A program made the position numbers and the translations under genes. This document shows, one piece after another, positions 44,067 through 52,215 of a stretch of DNA of 64,000 bases; the first letter of the stretch is position 1; every line of letters starts with the position of its first letter. The notes under the pieces are model-generated. The model saw only the letters and a program-made list of their open reading frames with translations, did not search any database and was not told where the DNA came from. The DNA is from Verrucosispora sioxanthis. Lineage in GTDB: Bacteria; Actinomycetota; Actinomycetes; Mycobacteriales; Micromonosporaceae. The stretch lies in contig NZ_SAIY01000007.1 in the NCBI RefSeq assembly GCF_010560025.1, forward strand, positions 124,001-188,000, in the 5' to 3' direction.

Positions 44067-44558
44067 GTGACCGAACCTGCCCAGCTCACCCACGTCGACA
44101 CCGCCGGTGCGGCGCGCATGGTCGATGTTTCCGCCAAACAGGTCACCGGTCGTGCGGCGACCGCCGCCGGCCGGCTGCGGACCACCCGTGAGGTGATCGA
44201 CCTGCTGCGTGGAGACGGCTTGCCGAAGGGTGATGCCCTGGCGGTCGGGCGACTCGCCGGGATCATGGGCGCCAAGCGCACTTCCGACCTGATTCCGCTG
44301 TGCCACCCGATCGCCCTGCACGGTGTCACCATCGACCTGACGCTGACCGCCGACACGGTCGAGATCACCGCCACCGCCCGTACCGCCGACCGCACCGGCG
44401 TGGAGATGGAGGCGCTGACCGCGGTCGCGGTCGCCGGGTTGGCTCTGGTCGACATGGTCAAGGCCGTGGACCCGGCGGCCAGCGTCGACGCGGTCCGAGT
44501 GCTGCGCAAGGAGGGCGGCAAGACCGGCCTGTGGCAGCGCCCGGAGGACCGGCCGTGA
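44067..44558 (+). CDS. moaC: Cyclic pyranopterin monophosphate synthase MoaC
   Basis: Second step of molybdenum-cofactor synthesis, making cPMP after MoaA. 163 residues. Family segments are HVDTAGAARMVDVSAKQVTG, GRLAGIMGAKRTSDLIPLCH (with the substrate-binding region) and DRTGVEMEALTAVAVAGLAL with VDMVKAVDPAASVDAVRVLR. GTG at 44067 is chosen because the protein then begins VTEPAQLTHVDTAG; upstream open frame is not conserved. It is first in the moaC-mog-moeA-moaE run; the mog start overlaps its stop. Confidence 0.95.
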   Translation: MTEPAQLTHVDTAGAARMVDVSAKQVTGRAATAAGRLRTTREVIDLLRGDGLPKGDALAVGRLAGIMGAKRTSDLIPLCHPIALHGVTIDLTLTADTVEITATARTADRTGVEMEALTAVAVAGLALVDMVKAVDPAASVDAVRVLRKEGGKTGLWQRPEDRP

Positions 44559-45037
44559 TCCGCGCCCGGGTGGTGGTGGCCTCCAACCGGGCCGCCGCCG
44601 GTGTCTACGCCGACACCAGCGGCCCGCTCCTCGTCGCCGGGCTGCGGGAGTTGGGCTGCGCGGTGGACGAACCGGTGGTCGTGCCGGACGGCGACCCGGT
44701 CGGCCAGGCGGTCTGGGCGGCCGTGGCGGACGGCATCGACGTGGTGCTGACCAGCGGCGGCACCGGGATCACCCCCACCGATCGCACACCCGACGTGACG
44801 CGGGCCCTGCTCGACTACGAGATTCCCGGCATCGCCGAGGCGATCCGAGCGCACAGCCGCGACAAGGTGCCTACCGCCGTACTCTCCCGAGGGGTGGCCG
44901 GGGTGGCCGGCCGCACGCTTGTGGTGAACCTGCCCGGCTCGACCGGCGGGGCACGGGACGGCCTCGCCGTGCTGGGACCGATCCTGGCCCACACGGTCGA
45001 TCAGCTGCGCGGTGGCGACCACCCGGCGGCCGGTTAG
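44555..45037 (+). CDS. mog: Molybdopterin adenylyltransferase, MogA/MoaB family
   Basis: Activates molybdopterin by adenylation before molybdate insertion by MoeA. 160 residues, starting at GTG 44555 with GGAGGACC upstream and a GTGA overlap with moaC. Visible motifs are ARVVVASNRAAAGVYADTSG, DVVLTSGGTGITPTDRTPDV and RTLVVNLPGSTGGARDGLAV, the SGGTG and LPGS loops of the family. MogA and MoaB cannot be separated by sequence alone. moeA starts 9 bp later. Confidence 0.92.
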   Translation: MIRARVVVASNRAAAGVYADTSGPLLVAGLRELGCAVDEPVVVPDGDPVGQAVWAAVADGIDVVLTSGGTGITPTDRTPDVTRALLDYEIPGIAEAIRAHSRDKVPTAVLSRGVAGVAGRTLVVNLPGSTGGARDGLAVLGPILAHTVDQLRGGDHPAAG

Positions 45038-45046
45038 GCTCGGCCG

Positions 45047-46298
45047 GTGAGAAAGGAAACCGCCTCCACCGACGAGGTCTCCGCGCCACCGCCGGCCGAC
45101 TGGGCGCAGGCCGCTCAGGTGCACGCGGCCGGCCTGGCCGCCGCGCTGCCCGCCGTCGGCTGCCACTCGCCGGGCCGACGGGCACACTCTCGCCGAACCA
45201 CTCACCCCCCGGACCGACCTGCCGGCGTTCCCGACGTCGAGTGTGGACGGCTGGGCGGTTCGTGGTGCCGGCCCGTGGCGGGTCGTCGGGCGGGTCCTCG
45301 CCGGCAGTACGGCTGCCCCGTTGACCGAGGACGGAACGACGGTCGAGATCGCCACCGGGGCGATGGTGCCGGCGGGTGCCTCGGCGGTGCTCAGGGTGGA
45401 GGAGTCGAGGCGTACCCCGGCGGGGTTTGTCGACGGCGTGCCGCGTGCCACGCCGGAGTGGCGGCGGCCCGGCGAGGAGGCGACCGCCGGTGAGGAACTG
45501 CTGCCGGCCGGAACACCGGTCGACCCAGCGGTGATCGGTCTGGCCGCCTCGTGTGGCCTCGACACGCTGCGGGTACGCCGGCAGCCTCGGGCCGCACTGC
45601 TGGTCTTCGGCGACGAGCTGCTCACCGCGGGCCCGCCGGGCGACGGGCGGGTCCGTGACGCGCTGGGCCCAGCGGTGCCGGGCTGGCTACGACGGTACGG
45701 CTGCCGCATCGATCCCGACGGCGTGGTCGGCCCCGTCGCCGACACGCTTGACGCTCACGTGGCCGCGCTGCGCGCCGCCCTGGACCACGCCGAACTGGTC
45801 TGCACCACAGGCGGCACCATGCACGGCCCGGTCGACTACCTGCACCCGGCGCTGGCGACGTTAGGTGCGGAATACGTGGTCAACACGGTCGCGGTGCGTC
45901 CCGGCTTCCCGATGCTGCTGGCCAGGTTGGTCGGTGCCGACGGTCAGGTCCGGTTCGTGGCCGGGCTGCCCGGCAACCCGCAGTCCGCCGTCATCGCGCT
46001 GGTGTCTCTCGTGGTCCCGCTACTGGCCGGGCTCGCCGGTCGGTCGTTGCCGACACTTCCGCACGCCGTCCTCGCCGAGTCTGTTGCCGGCCGTGGCAAC
46101 CAGACCCACCTGGCGCTGGTGCGGCTCGACCGGGTCGCCGGGACGGCCCACCCGGTCCGGCACGTCGGTTCGGCCATGCTGCGCGGGCTCGCCAACGCGG
46201 ACGGGTTCGCCGTGATCAGCCCCGGCACCACCGGCTCGGTGGGTGATCGGGTTCCGATCGTGCCGTTGCCGCTGCTACCTGGGGAGCGGGCATGGTGA
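45047..46298 (+). CDS. moeA: Molybdopterin molybdenumtransferase MoeA, frame disturbed near the N-terminus
   Basis: Inserts molybdate into adenylated molybdopterin. The body (from 45174) is normal: GADGHTLAEPLTPRTDLPAF, PTSSVDGWAVRGAGPW, EIATGAMVPAGASAVLRVEE, CTTGGTMHGPVDYLHP and VAGLPGNPQSAVIALVSLVV. The N-terminal 37 codons from GTG 45047 (VRKETASTDEVSAPPPADWA) are in another frame. The best reading restores LPAVRLPLAGADGHTLAEPL with one missing base near 45157 and one in the GGG at 45172-45174; a single extra base is the alternative. The stop overlaps moaE. Probably an intact gene with sequence errors. About 418 residues corrected. Confidence 0.82.
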
Positions 46299-46711
46299 CC
46301 GTCATCAGCACCGTTACCGACCAGCCACTGGATCTCGCCGCCCACGAGGCGGCGGTCGCCGACCCTCGGGCCGGCGCGGTGGTGTCGTTCGCCGGGGTGG
46401 TGCGCGATCACGACCACGGGCGGTCGGTGGTCAGCCTGGAGTACGAGGGCCACCCGAACGCCGCGAAGGTGCTCCAGGAGGTCGCCGACGAGATCGCCGC
46501 CGACCCCGACGTGTACGCCGTGGCGGTGTCGCACCGCATCGGCCCACTGGCCATCGGCGACGTGGCCCTGGTGGCGGCGGTCAGCACCGCCCACCGCGCC
46601 GCCGCGTTCGCTGCCTGTGCCCGGCTGGTGGACGAGGCGAAGGCCCGGCTGCCGATCTGGAAGCGGCAGGTCTTCACCGACGGCACCGAGGAGTGGGTGA
46701 ACTGCCCCTGA
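46292..46711 (+). CDS. moaE: Molybdopterin synthase catalytic subunit MoaE
   Basis: With thiocarboxylated MoaD, adds two sulfurs to cPMP. 139 residues: DPRAGAVVSFAGVVRDHDHG, RSVVSLEYEGHPNAAKVLQE, AVAVSHRIGPLAIGDVALVA and ARLPIWKRQVFTDGTEEWVN, with the conserved Lys in PIWKRQ and the Arg-His region typical of MoaE. ATG at 46292 overlaps the moeA end by 7 bp. Its partner MoaD is encoded 10 kb away at 56826. It converges on the next gene with 9 bp between stops. Confidence 0.95.
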   Translation: MVTVISTVTDQPLDLAAHEAAVADPRAGAVVSFAGVVRDHDHGRSVVSLEYEGHPNAAKVLQEVADEIAADPDVYAVAVSHRIGPLAIGDVALVAAVSTAHRAAAFAACARLVDEAKARLPIWKRQVFTDGTEEWVNCP

Positions 46712-46720
46712 GCGGTGGGC

Positions 46721-48160
46721 CTAACGCCGTCCGTACAGCATCGAGGCGCGCGCCGCCCGGTCGGTGTGGAAGGCGGGTTCCGCCCCGGGCCGCCACGGCA
46801 GTGCGGCGACCAGCAGGATCAGCGCCAGCGCCAGGGAGTTCTCCATCAACGCGCCGAACAGGCCGTCCTGGTAGTGGGAGACCTCCGGCAGTTGGTGCTC
46901 GTACGGCCAGATGGGCGAGATCAGGAAGAGCAGGTAGAGCCCGATGGCGGCGATGCCGTGGCGGAACCCGGTGAGCGTCGGGTACCAGATCGGTGGTCGG
47001 AGGGTGGCGACTCCCGGCGGCCCGCCGTACGGCGTTGACGCGGATCGGATCGGCCCCCGGCTGGCATCGTGCCGACGGATCGCGTTGTCGGCCAGGACGA
47101 TGATCGCCGGGATCACCCAGACGAGGTGGTGCGTCCAGGAGATCGGGCTGATCACGTTGGCGGTCAGGCCGACAAGCGTGAAGGCGGTCAGTTCGTCGCC
47201 GTCGGAGTGGGCGTTGGACGCCCGGGACAGCCCGAGCGCCAGCACCAGCACGGAGAAGGCGAGCCAGAGCAGGCCGGGGGTCTCGATCGAGTCGTAGAGC
47301 CGGGCCAGCAGACCGGCCAGGGACTGGTTGGGCGTCATGTCGGCGGCGCCCACCCGTTCGGTCTGCCACAGCACGCTGCCGAAGTAGTCGCGGGACTCCG
47401 CGCCGACGATGCCGAAGCTGCCGATGGTCACTCCGACGGCGGTGCCGACGGCCGTCGCGGCCACCCGCCACTGTCGAGTGATCATCAGGTAGAAGATGAA
47501 CAGGGCCGGGGTCAGCTTGACGGCGGTGGCCAGGCCGATGCCCACGCCGGCCCAGGCACCGCCGTAGACGAACCGCAGCAGCGGGCCGTCGTCCTCGGCC
47601 TGGTGGGTGCCGCGGCGTGAGCGCCAGCGCAGGGCGACCAGGTCGGCCAGGATCAGGGCGAACAGCAGCAGGTTGACCTGCCCGTAGCCGAGCGTCTCCC
47701 GGGTGGGTTCGATGGCGACGGCCAGCGGCGTGGCGATGGCCACCGTGTACCACAGTGGCCAGCCCAGCCGGTCGACGATCGGGCGCAGCAGCGCGGCCAG
47801 CACCACGGCCAGCGCGGCGATGCTGACCGCGGCGTTGACCAGACCGGCCAGGGTGACCGGCAGGTGCGCCATCGGCAGCATGGCCAGCCCGGCGAAGGGA
47901 GGGTAGGTGAAACCCAGAGTTGTGTCGGGCGCTACGAACTCGTACAGCTCGTGACCGCTCGCCCACCAGACCACCGCGCCGTGGTAGATCTTCATGTCGA
48001 AGAAGTTGTACGGACGCCCGAAAGCGCCGATGGCAAGCCATGCGGCGTAGGCGACGGCGGCGACGATGCCCGCCCGTACGACTGTCCTACGATCGATCCC
48101 ACGCGTTACGCGACGGACTGTGGCGAGGCGGTCCAGCCCTCTACCGACGATCGTCGGCAT
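46721..48160 (-). CDS. GT87-family alpha-mannosyltransferase-like membrane protein
   Basis: A 479-residue polytopic protein of the DUF2029/GT87 family. After the first helix (AGIVAAVAYAAWLAIGAFG), the loop FFDMKIYHGAVVWWASGHEL and PDTTLGFTYPPFAGLAMLPM is the hallmark region of PimE/MptC-like polyprenyl-phosphomannose-dependent enzymes, and ISPISWTHHLVWVIPAIIVL is the conserved late motif. About eleven helices. ATG at 48160 (MPTIVGRGLDRLATV) follows GGGGGTGG. The acceptor may be a PIM or lipoglycan; this is inferred from the family. It is convergent with moaE. Confidence 0.87.
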   Translation of the reverse strand: MPTIVGRGLDRLATVRRVTRGIDRRTVVRAGIVAAVAYAAWLAIGAFGRPYNFFDMKIYHGAVVWWASGHELYEFVAPDTTLGFTYPPFAGLAMLPMAHLPVTLAGLVNAAVSIAALAVVLAALLRPIVDRLGWPLWYTVAIATPLAVAIEPTRETLGYGQVNLLLFALILADLVALRWRSRRGTHQAEDDGPLLRFVYGGAWAGVGIGLATAVKLTPALFIFYLMITRQWRVAATAVGTAVGVTIGSFGIVGAESRDYFGSVLWQTERVGAADMTPNQSLAGLLARLYDSIETPGLLWLAFSVLVLALGLSRASNAHSDGDELTAFTLVGLTANVISPISWTHHLVWVIPAIIVLADNAIRRHDASRGPIRSASTPYGGPPGVATLRPPIWYPTLTGFRHGIAAIGLYLLFLISPIWPYEHQLPEVSHYQDGLFGALMENSLALALILLVAALPWRPGAEPAFHTDRAARASMLYGRR

Positions 48161-48393
48161 GGCGTGGCCACCCCCGTACCAAGGTCGTCCTACCCGTCCA
48201 GGTCCAGTACGGAGCCTAGAACGGCGCCTCACGTCAGTGCCTCCCGCGTTATGCGACCGTGTCCGATCCCACACATTCTTTTGACATTTCCACCGCGTTA
48301 ACGCCTACCGGGCGGTTCAGGTGATTCGCGGCCTTAGCCTGGGTGGGGGTGGTTGGATCGCAGCTCAGCGGGGGTGAGGGGGACGCCTACCGC

Positions 48394-48939
48394 TCAGCCG
48401 GGCAGCCGCCGAGCGGTGGCGGCGGACCGGAGGGCGATCCGGGCCTCCCGACGGGCGGTCCGGACGGCGCGGCGCACCGACCGTCGCGAGTGGCCGATGC
48501 GGTGACCGGCCCGCCAGCGTAGTCCGGGCTTACCCTCCGTGTCCGCGGCGGCGAGCAGCAACCCACCGAAGAGACCGAGGTTCTTCAGGAAGTGGATCTG
48601 GTTGTTGCTCTTCGCTGCCGGGTCGTCGTTGAGCCAGAAGGGGTGCCCGGCGAGGGTGACCGGGATCAGCGTGCCGGCCAGCACCAGGGCCGCCGGCCGG
48701 GTGAACCGCCCGGTGGCCAGCATGAGCCCGGCACCGAGCTGCACGGCCGAGTTGGCTCGGATCAGGGTTTCAGTATCCGTGGGGATCCGCGGATGCGCCC
48801 GCTCCAGCAGCGGCGTCACCCGATCGGTTATCGGTTTCGCGGTGGGCGTCAGGCGGCCGGGGTTGGCGAAGTTGCGGGCGCCGCTGACCACGAAGATGCC
48901 GCTCAGCATGGCGCGGGCGAGGGATCGTACGGGCGTCAT
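48394..48939 (-). CDS. DoxX-family membrane protein
   Basis: A 181-residue protein with about four helices and the DoxX pattern: ARAMLSGIFVVSGARNFANP, NSAVQLGAGLMLATGRFTRP, AALVLAGTLIPVTLAGHPFW and HFLKNLGLFGGLLLAAADTE. The C-terminus is very Arg-rich (RRSVRRAVRTARREARIALR). ATG at 48939 fits the family start; the frame is open further upstream. In mycobacteria a DoxX protein works with superoxide dismutase and a thiosulfate sulfurtransferase; no such partner is adjacent here. Confidence 0.85.
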   Translation of the reverse strand: MTPVRSLARAMLSGIFVVSGARNFANPGRLTPTAKPITDRVTPLLERAHPRIPTDTETLIRANSAVQLGAGLMLATGRFTRPAALVLAGTLIPVTLAGHPFWLNDDPAAKSNNQIHFLKNLGLFGGLLLAAADTEGKPGLRWRAGHRIGHSRRSVRRAVRTARREARIALRSAATARRLPG

Positions 48940-49076
48940 GGAACAGTCATACCCTGTCCGGGGCGTGACTACGCCCCGCAACGGGGTATGTCGATCGATC
49001 GAGTGTGTCGGTGCCGCCGCGCCCGGAATCGAGGACCGTCGCGGATGGACGGGTCTTCCGGGGTACCCTACGCCGC

Positions 49077-49622
49077 GTGACGACCCTGCGGCTGCGACCC
49101 GAGGACCCGGCCGACACCGGCGCGATCCGCCGGGTGCTGGCCGCGGCGTTCGCCCGACCCGACGTCGCCGTCCCACCGGAGGTACGCCTCGTCGACGAGC
49201 TGCGGGGCAGCGACGCGTGGCTGCCGGAGCTGGCGATGGTCGCCGAGTACGGCGGGAAGATCGTCGGTTGTGCCCTGCTCACCCGGGTGCTTGTCAATTC
49301 GGGCACGGCCAGCACACCGGCGCTGGCATTGGGCCCGGTGGGTGTGGCGCCGCACCGGCAGCGGATCGGGCTCGGCACGTCGGTGGTGCAGGCCGCCCTG
49401 GAGGCGGCTACGGAACTCGGTGAGCGGCTGGTGGTGGTCCTCGGCGATCCGGCCTACTACCGGCGCTTCGGCTTCAGCCGGGCCGACCAGTTGGGCCTGA
49501 CCAGCCCCTGGTCCGGCCTCGGCGAGCCGTGGCAGGCACTGGTGCTGCCGCCGGCCACCAGCGGCGAGCCGCCACCCCCGCGGGGCGAGGTGGTCTTCCC
49601 ACCGCCCTGGTCCAAGGTCTGA
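49077..49622 (+). CDS. GNAT-family N-acetyltransferase
   Basis: A 181-residue acetyltransferase of the YhbS-like group. The start is GTG at 49077 (VTTLRLRPEDPADTGAIRRV). The acetyl-CoA site is ALGPVGVAPHRQRIGLGTSV, and GDPAYYRRFGFSRADQLGLT is the family's C-terminal motif. The substrate is unknown. It stands alone: divergent from DoxX and followed by a 197-bp gap. Confidence 0.86.
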   Translation: MTTLRLRPEDPADTGAIRRVLAAAFARPDVAVPPEVRLVDELRGSDAWLPELAMVAEYGGKIVGCALLTRVLVNSGTASTPALALGPVGVAPHRQRIGLGTSVVQAALEAATELGERLVVVLGDPAYYRRFGFSRADQLGLTSPWSGLGEPWQALVLPPATSGEPPPPRGEVVFPPPWSKV

Positions 49623-49819
49623 CCGCTGTCTCACCTGGACTCGCCTGCCATGTCACAGCTCGGACCGCTGACCGACCACACGATGCGGATCGCTCGGTCC
49701 GGCGCGGCGAGTTCATGTGAGTGGCTCGACAGGACCGCAGGAGGGCATCGACCACCGAACGCCGTGCCGTGGCGCGCCGCAGCCGCGCCAACTCTGGCCG
49801 GTCTCCGTGGAGATCCAGC

Positions 49820-51061
49820 TCAGGCGGGCTGGGTGCGCAGGTAGCGGCCGAAGTGGGGGACGGTGAAGGCGACGGTGCCGCGTTCCCCGGAGTAGATCAG
49901 CCCTTTCTTGATCAACGCATCCCGAGCAGGCGAGAGGCTGGCAGGCTTACGGCCGAGGGCTCGGGCGATCTCCGAGGTCGGCGCCGCCGCGTCCATGTCG
50001 TCCCGGCCGCCGCCGTCGTTGTCCCCTTCGACGAGCGACAGCGTCGCCATCGCGCGCATGTACTCCCGCTCGGCGGGGGTGGCCCGCTCGAAGCGGGAGC
50101 CGAAGAAGCCCACGGCCAGCTCCGCCTCGGCCTCCGGTGCGGCGACGCGTACGTCGGCCGGGGTGATCGGTGACCGGGGGGCGTGGTCCCAGGTCGCCTT
50201 CCCGTACGCCTGCACGAAGTACGGATATCCGCCGGACTTCTCGTAGAGCAGGTCGAGGGCCTTTGCCTCGTACGCCACGTCCTCCCGCTCGGCCGGCGCG
50301 CAGAGTGCGTGGTCGGCGGCGATCCGGTCGAGGCGGTCGATGCGCTGGTAGCGGAACAGCCGCTCGGAGTACGACTTCGCCGCGCTCAGCACCGCCGGCA
50401 GGTGCGGCAGCCCGGCCCCGACCACGATCAGGGGCGCGCCGAGCTGCGAAAGCTCGTGGCAGGCGGCGCAGAGCGCGGAGACGTCCTCCGGCCCGAGGTC
50501 CTGCATCTCGTCGATGAAGATGGCGACGCCGGTGCCCACGTCGCTGGCGACGGAGGCGGCGTCGGTGAGCAGTTCCACCAGGTCGATCTCGATGTCGCCG
50601 GAGTCGGCCCGCCCACTTGCCGCTGGCACGTCGATGCCGGGCTGCCACCTGTCGCGCAGCTTCGGAGCGGCCCCACCCCGGCCGGTCGGCGCGCCACGTT
50701 GGGCGAAGGCCTTGAGCACCCCGAGGAAGGCGTCGATCCGCTCCGGTGCCCGGTGCCTCGGTGCCAGCTCCCGGACGGCCATGTGCAGGGCGGCGGCGAC
50801 CGGTCGGCGCAACGACTGATCCGGTCGTGCTTCGATCTTTCCGCTGCCCCAGAGCCGGTTGATCGCCTGCGAGCGCAACGTGTTCAGCAGGACGGTCTTG
50901 CCGACGCCGCGGAGCCCGGTGAGCATCAGGCTGCGTTCCGGTCGGCCGCGGGCGATGCGTTCCAGGACGATGTCGAAGACGTCCAGTTCCCGCCCCCGCC
51001 CGGCGAGTTCGGGCGGACGCTGGCCGGCGCCCGGCGCGTAGGGGTTGCGGACCGGATCCAC
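49820..51061 (-). CDS. AAA-family ATPase with C-terminal winged helix (Cdc6/ORC-like)
   Basis: A 413-residue protein starting at GTG 51061. It opens VDPVRNPYAPGAGQRPPELA, has Walker A LTGLRGVGKTVLLNTLRSQA (about 45) and Walker B GVAIFIDEMQDLGPED (about 180), and GAGLPHLPAVLSAAKSYSER. The last 80 residues look like a winged helix (SEIARALGRKPASLSPARDA, KGLIYSGERGTVAFTVPHFG). Stand-alone ATPases of this type are frequent in actinobacteria, some linked to mobile elements. Role unknown. A dyad, GCCGTCTA/TAGACGGC (51079-51114), sits just upstream of the start. Confidence 0.8.
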   Translation of the reverse strand: MDPVRNPYAPGAGQRPPELAGRGRELDVFDIVLERIARGRPERSLMLTGLRGVGKTVLLNTLRSQAINRLWGSGKIEARPDQSLRRPVAAALHMAVRELAPRHRAPERIDAFLGVLKAFAQRGAPTGRGGAAPKLRDRWQPGIDVPAASGRADSGDIEIDLVELLTDAASVASDVGTGVAIFIDEMQDLGPEDVSALCAACHELSQLGAPLIVVGAGLPHLPAVLSAAKSYSERLFRYQRIDRLDRIAADHALCAPAEREDVAYEAKALDLLYEKSGGYPYFVQAYGKATWDHAPRSPITPADVRVAAPEAEAELAVGFFGSRFERATPAEREYMRAMATLSLVEGDNDGGGRDDMDAAAPTSEIARALGRKPASLSPARDALIKKGLIYSGERGTVAFTVPHFGRYLRTQPA

Positions 51062-51078
51062 GCATCGCAGAGTATCGG

Positions 51079-51114
51079 GCCGTCTAGAGGAGAGGCTAGA
51101 GATGGATAGACGGC
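51079..51114. promoter_or_regulatory. 8-bp dyad upstream of the AAA ATPase gene
   Basis: GCCGTCTA (51079-51086) and TAGACGGC (51107-51114) flank a CTAGAG-rich centre. It lies within 20 bp of the start codon. It may be a repressor site. Confidence 0.35.
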
Positions 51115-51140
51115 GGTACCGGCGTGTTGCCCTCGACCAA

Positions 51141-51182
51141 AAACTAGTGCTGTCTAGTCTGCAGGCTAGACAGCACTAGTTT
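51141..51182 (-). terminator. Rho-independent terminator after the gene at 51196
   Basis: A 17-bp perfect stem (AAACTAGTGCTGTCTAG at 51141-51157 and its complement at 51166-51182) with an 8-base loop. On the minus strand a TTTTT tract follows the stem, so it terminates the gene ending at 51196. Unusually AT-rich for this DNA. Confidence 0.82.
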
Positions 51183-51195
51183 CGGTGATAGGTCC

Positions 51196-52053
51196 TCAGC
51201 CGCGCTGCTTGAGGCACAGCACGAAGTCGAGCGAGTCCAACTCGCTGTCGTAGAAGTACCAGTTGGTGTAGCCGTCGACCGCCGCGCACTTCTCCTCGGC
51301 GTCACGCTCTCCGCTGGTCTTGCCGTCGATGCGCCGCAGCACCTCGTACGACCTCGGCGCACACTCACTCAGCAGCAGCCTGGGCTTGCCGCCGGCCCCC
51401 GAGTCGTTGCGTACACACTGCCCCGCCTGCACGAAGCGGGGGTCGGCGGAGGATGCGGCGGCCGGGTCGTCGGGCGTGGTCTCGTCGTCCTGAGCGTCCG
51501 GGGCGGGTGCCCCCTCCTCGGTCGGCGCGGCCACCGGGGTCGGTGCCTCGCCGTCCCGCCCGAGCAGATAGAACGCCGTCGCACCGCCCAGCATCAGCAC
51601 CAGACCGGCTGCCAGCACGACGAGCATCCGTCCGCGCCGGCGCGGTGGCGGTGGCGCGGGGGTGCCGGCGTACCCGGTCTCCGCGTCGTGCTGGTGGGCG
51701 GACCGCTCCCAGGTATCCGGAGCCTGTGGGAGGTGTCCCGGGTCGGTGGTGCCGTACCAACCGCCGCCGTGACCTGCGGAGTCGTAGGACTCGCCGGGCC
51801 CGTAGCGCTGTCCACCTCCGTGGTCCCGGCTGTACCCGTGGTCCTGACCGCTGCCGGGGTCCTGGCCGTACCCGTAGTTCTGTCCGGGGGCGCGACCGTG
51901 GGACTGGTCGCCGTACGGGCGACCGAACTCGCGGGTCTGGTCCGGGTCGTGCGGCGGCGGTGCGTCGGGCGGCCGGCCGTGGCCGTACCACTCGCCGGGT
52001 TGCGGCTCGTGCCACGGCTGCGGGCCCGGCCCCGGTGGTCCGTAGTTCGCCAT
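51196..52053 (-). CDS. Membrane-anchored protein with Pro/Gly/Tyr-rich N-terminus, LppU-like C-domain
   Basis: A 285-residue protein. The first 140 residues are disordered and rich in Gly, Pro, Tyr, His (YGYGQDPGSGQDHGYSRDHG). One membrane helix follows (MLVVLAAGLVLMLGGATAFY, about 155-175), then an acidic linker, then a compact extracytoplasmic domain with four Cys (AGQCVRNDSGAGGKPRLLLS, EKCAAVDGYTNWYFYDSELD, FVLCLKQRG), similar to actinobacterial LppU-type domains. ATG at 52053 follows AGGAGGG. Function unknown. It lies 162 bp after the EndoQ-UvrD gene. Confidence 0.78.
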   Translation of the reverse strand: MANYGPPGPGPQPWHEPQPGEWYGHGRPPDAPPPHDPDQTREFGRPYGDQSHGRAPGQNYGYGQDPGSGQDHGYSRDHGGGQRYGPGESYDSAGHGGGWYGTTDPGHLPQAPDTWERSAHQHDAETGYAGTPAPPPPRRRGRMLVVLAAGLVLMLGGATAFYLLGRDGEAPTPVAAPTEEGAPAPDAQDDETTPDDPAAASSADPRFVQAGQCVRNDSGAGGKPRLLLSECAPRSYEVLRRIDGKTSGERDAEEKCAAVDGYTNWYFYDSELDSLDFVLCLKQRG

Positions 52054-52215
52054 GCACGCCCTCCTGAGCCTCGGGTGGAGCCGGTGGGTGGTCGGACGAC
52101 CAACCGGCACCGCCACCGTCACCGTAGTGCGTGCGGACGGTCCAAGGTGGCACAGCCGCCGAGCCGGTCGGCAACCCGACCGGCCCAGGTGCGCTGTCTG
52201 GACAGCGCACCAGCG

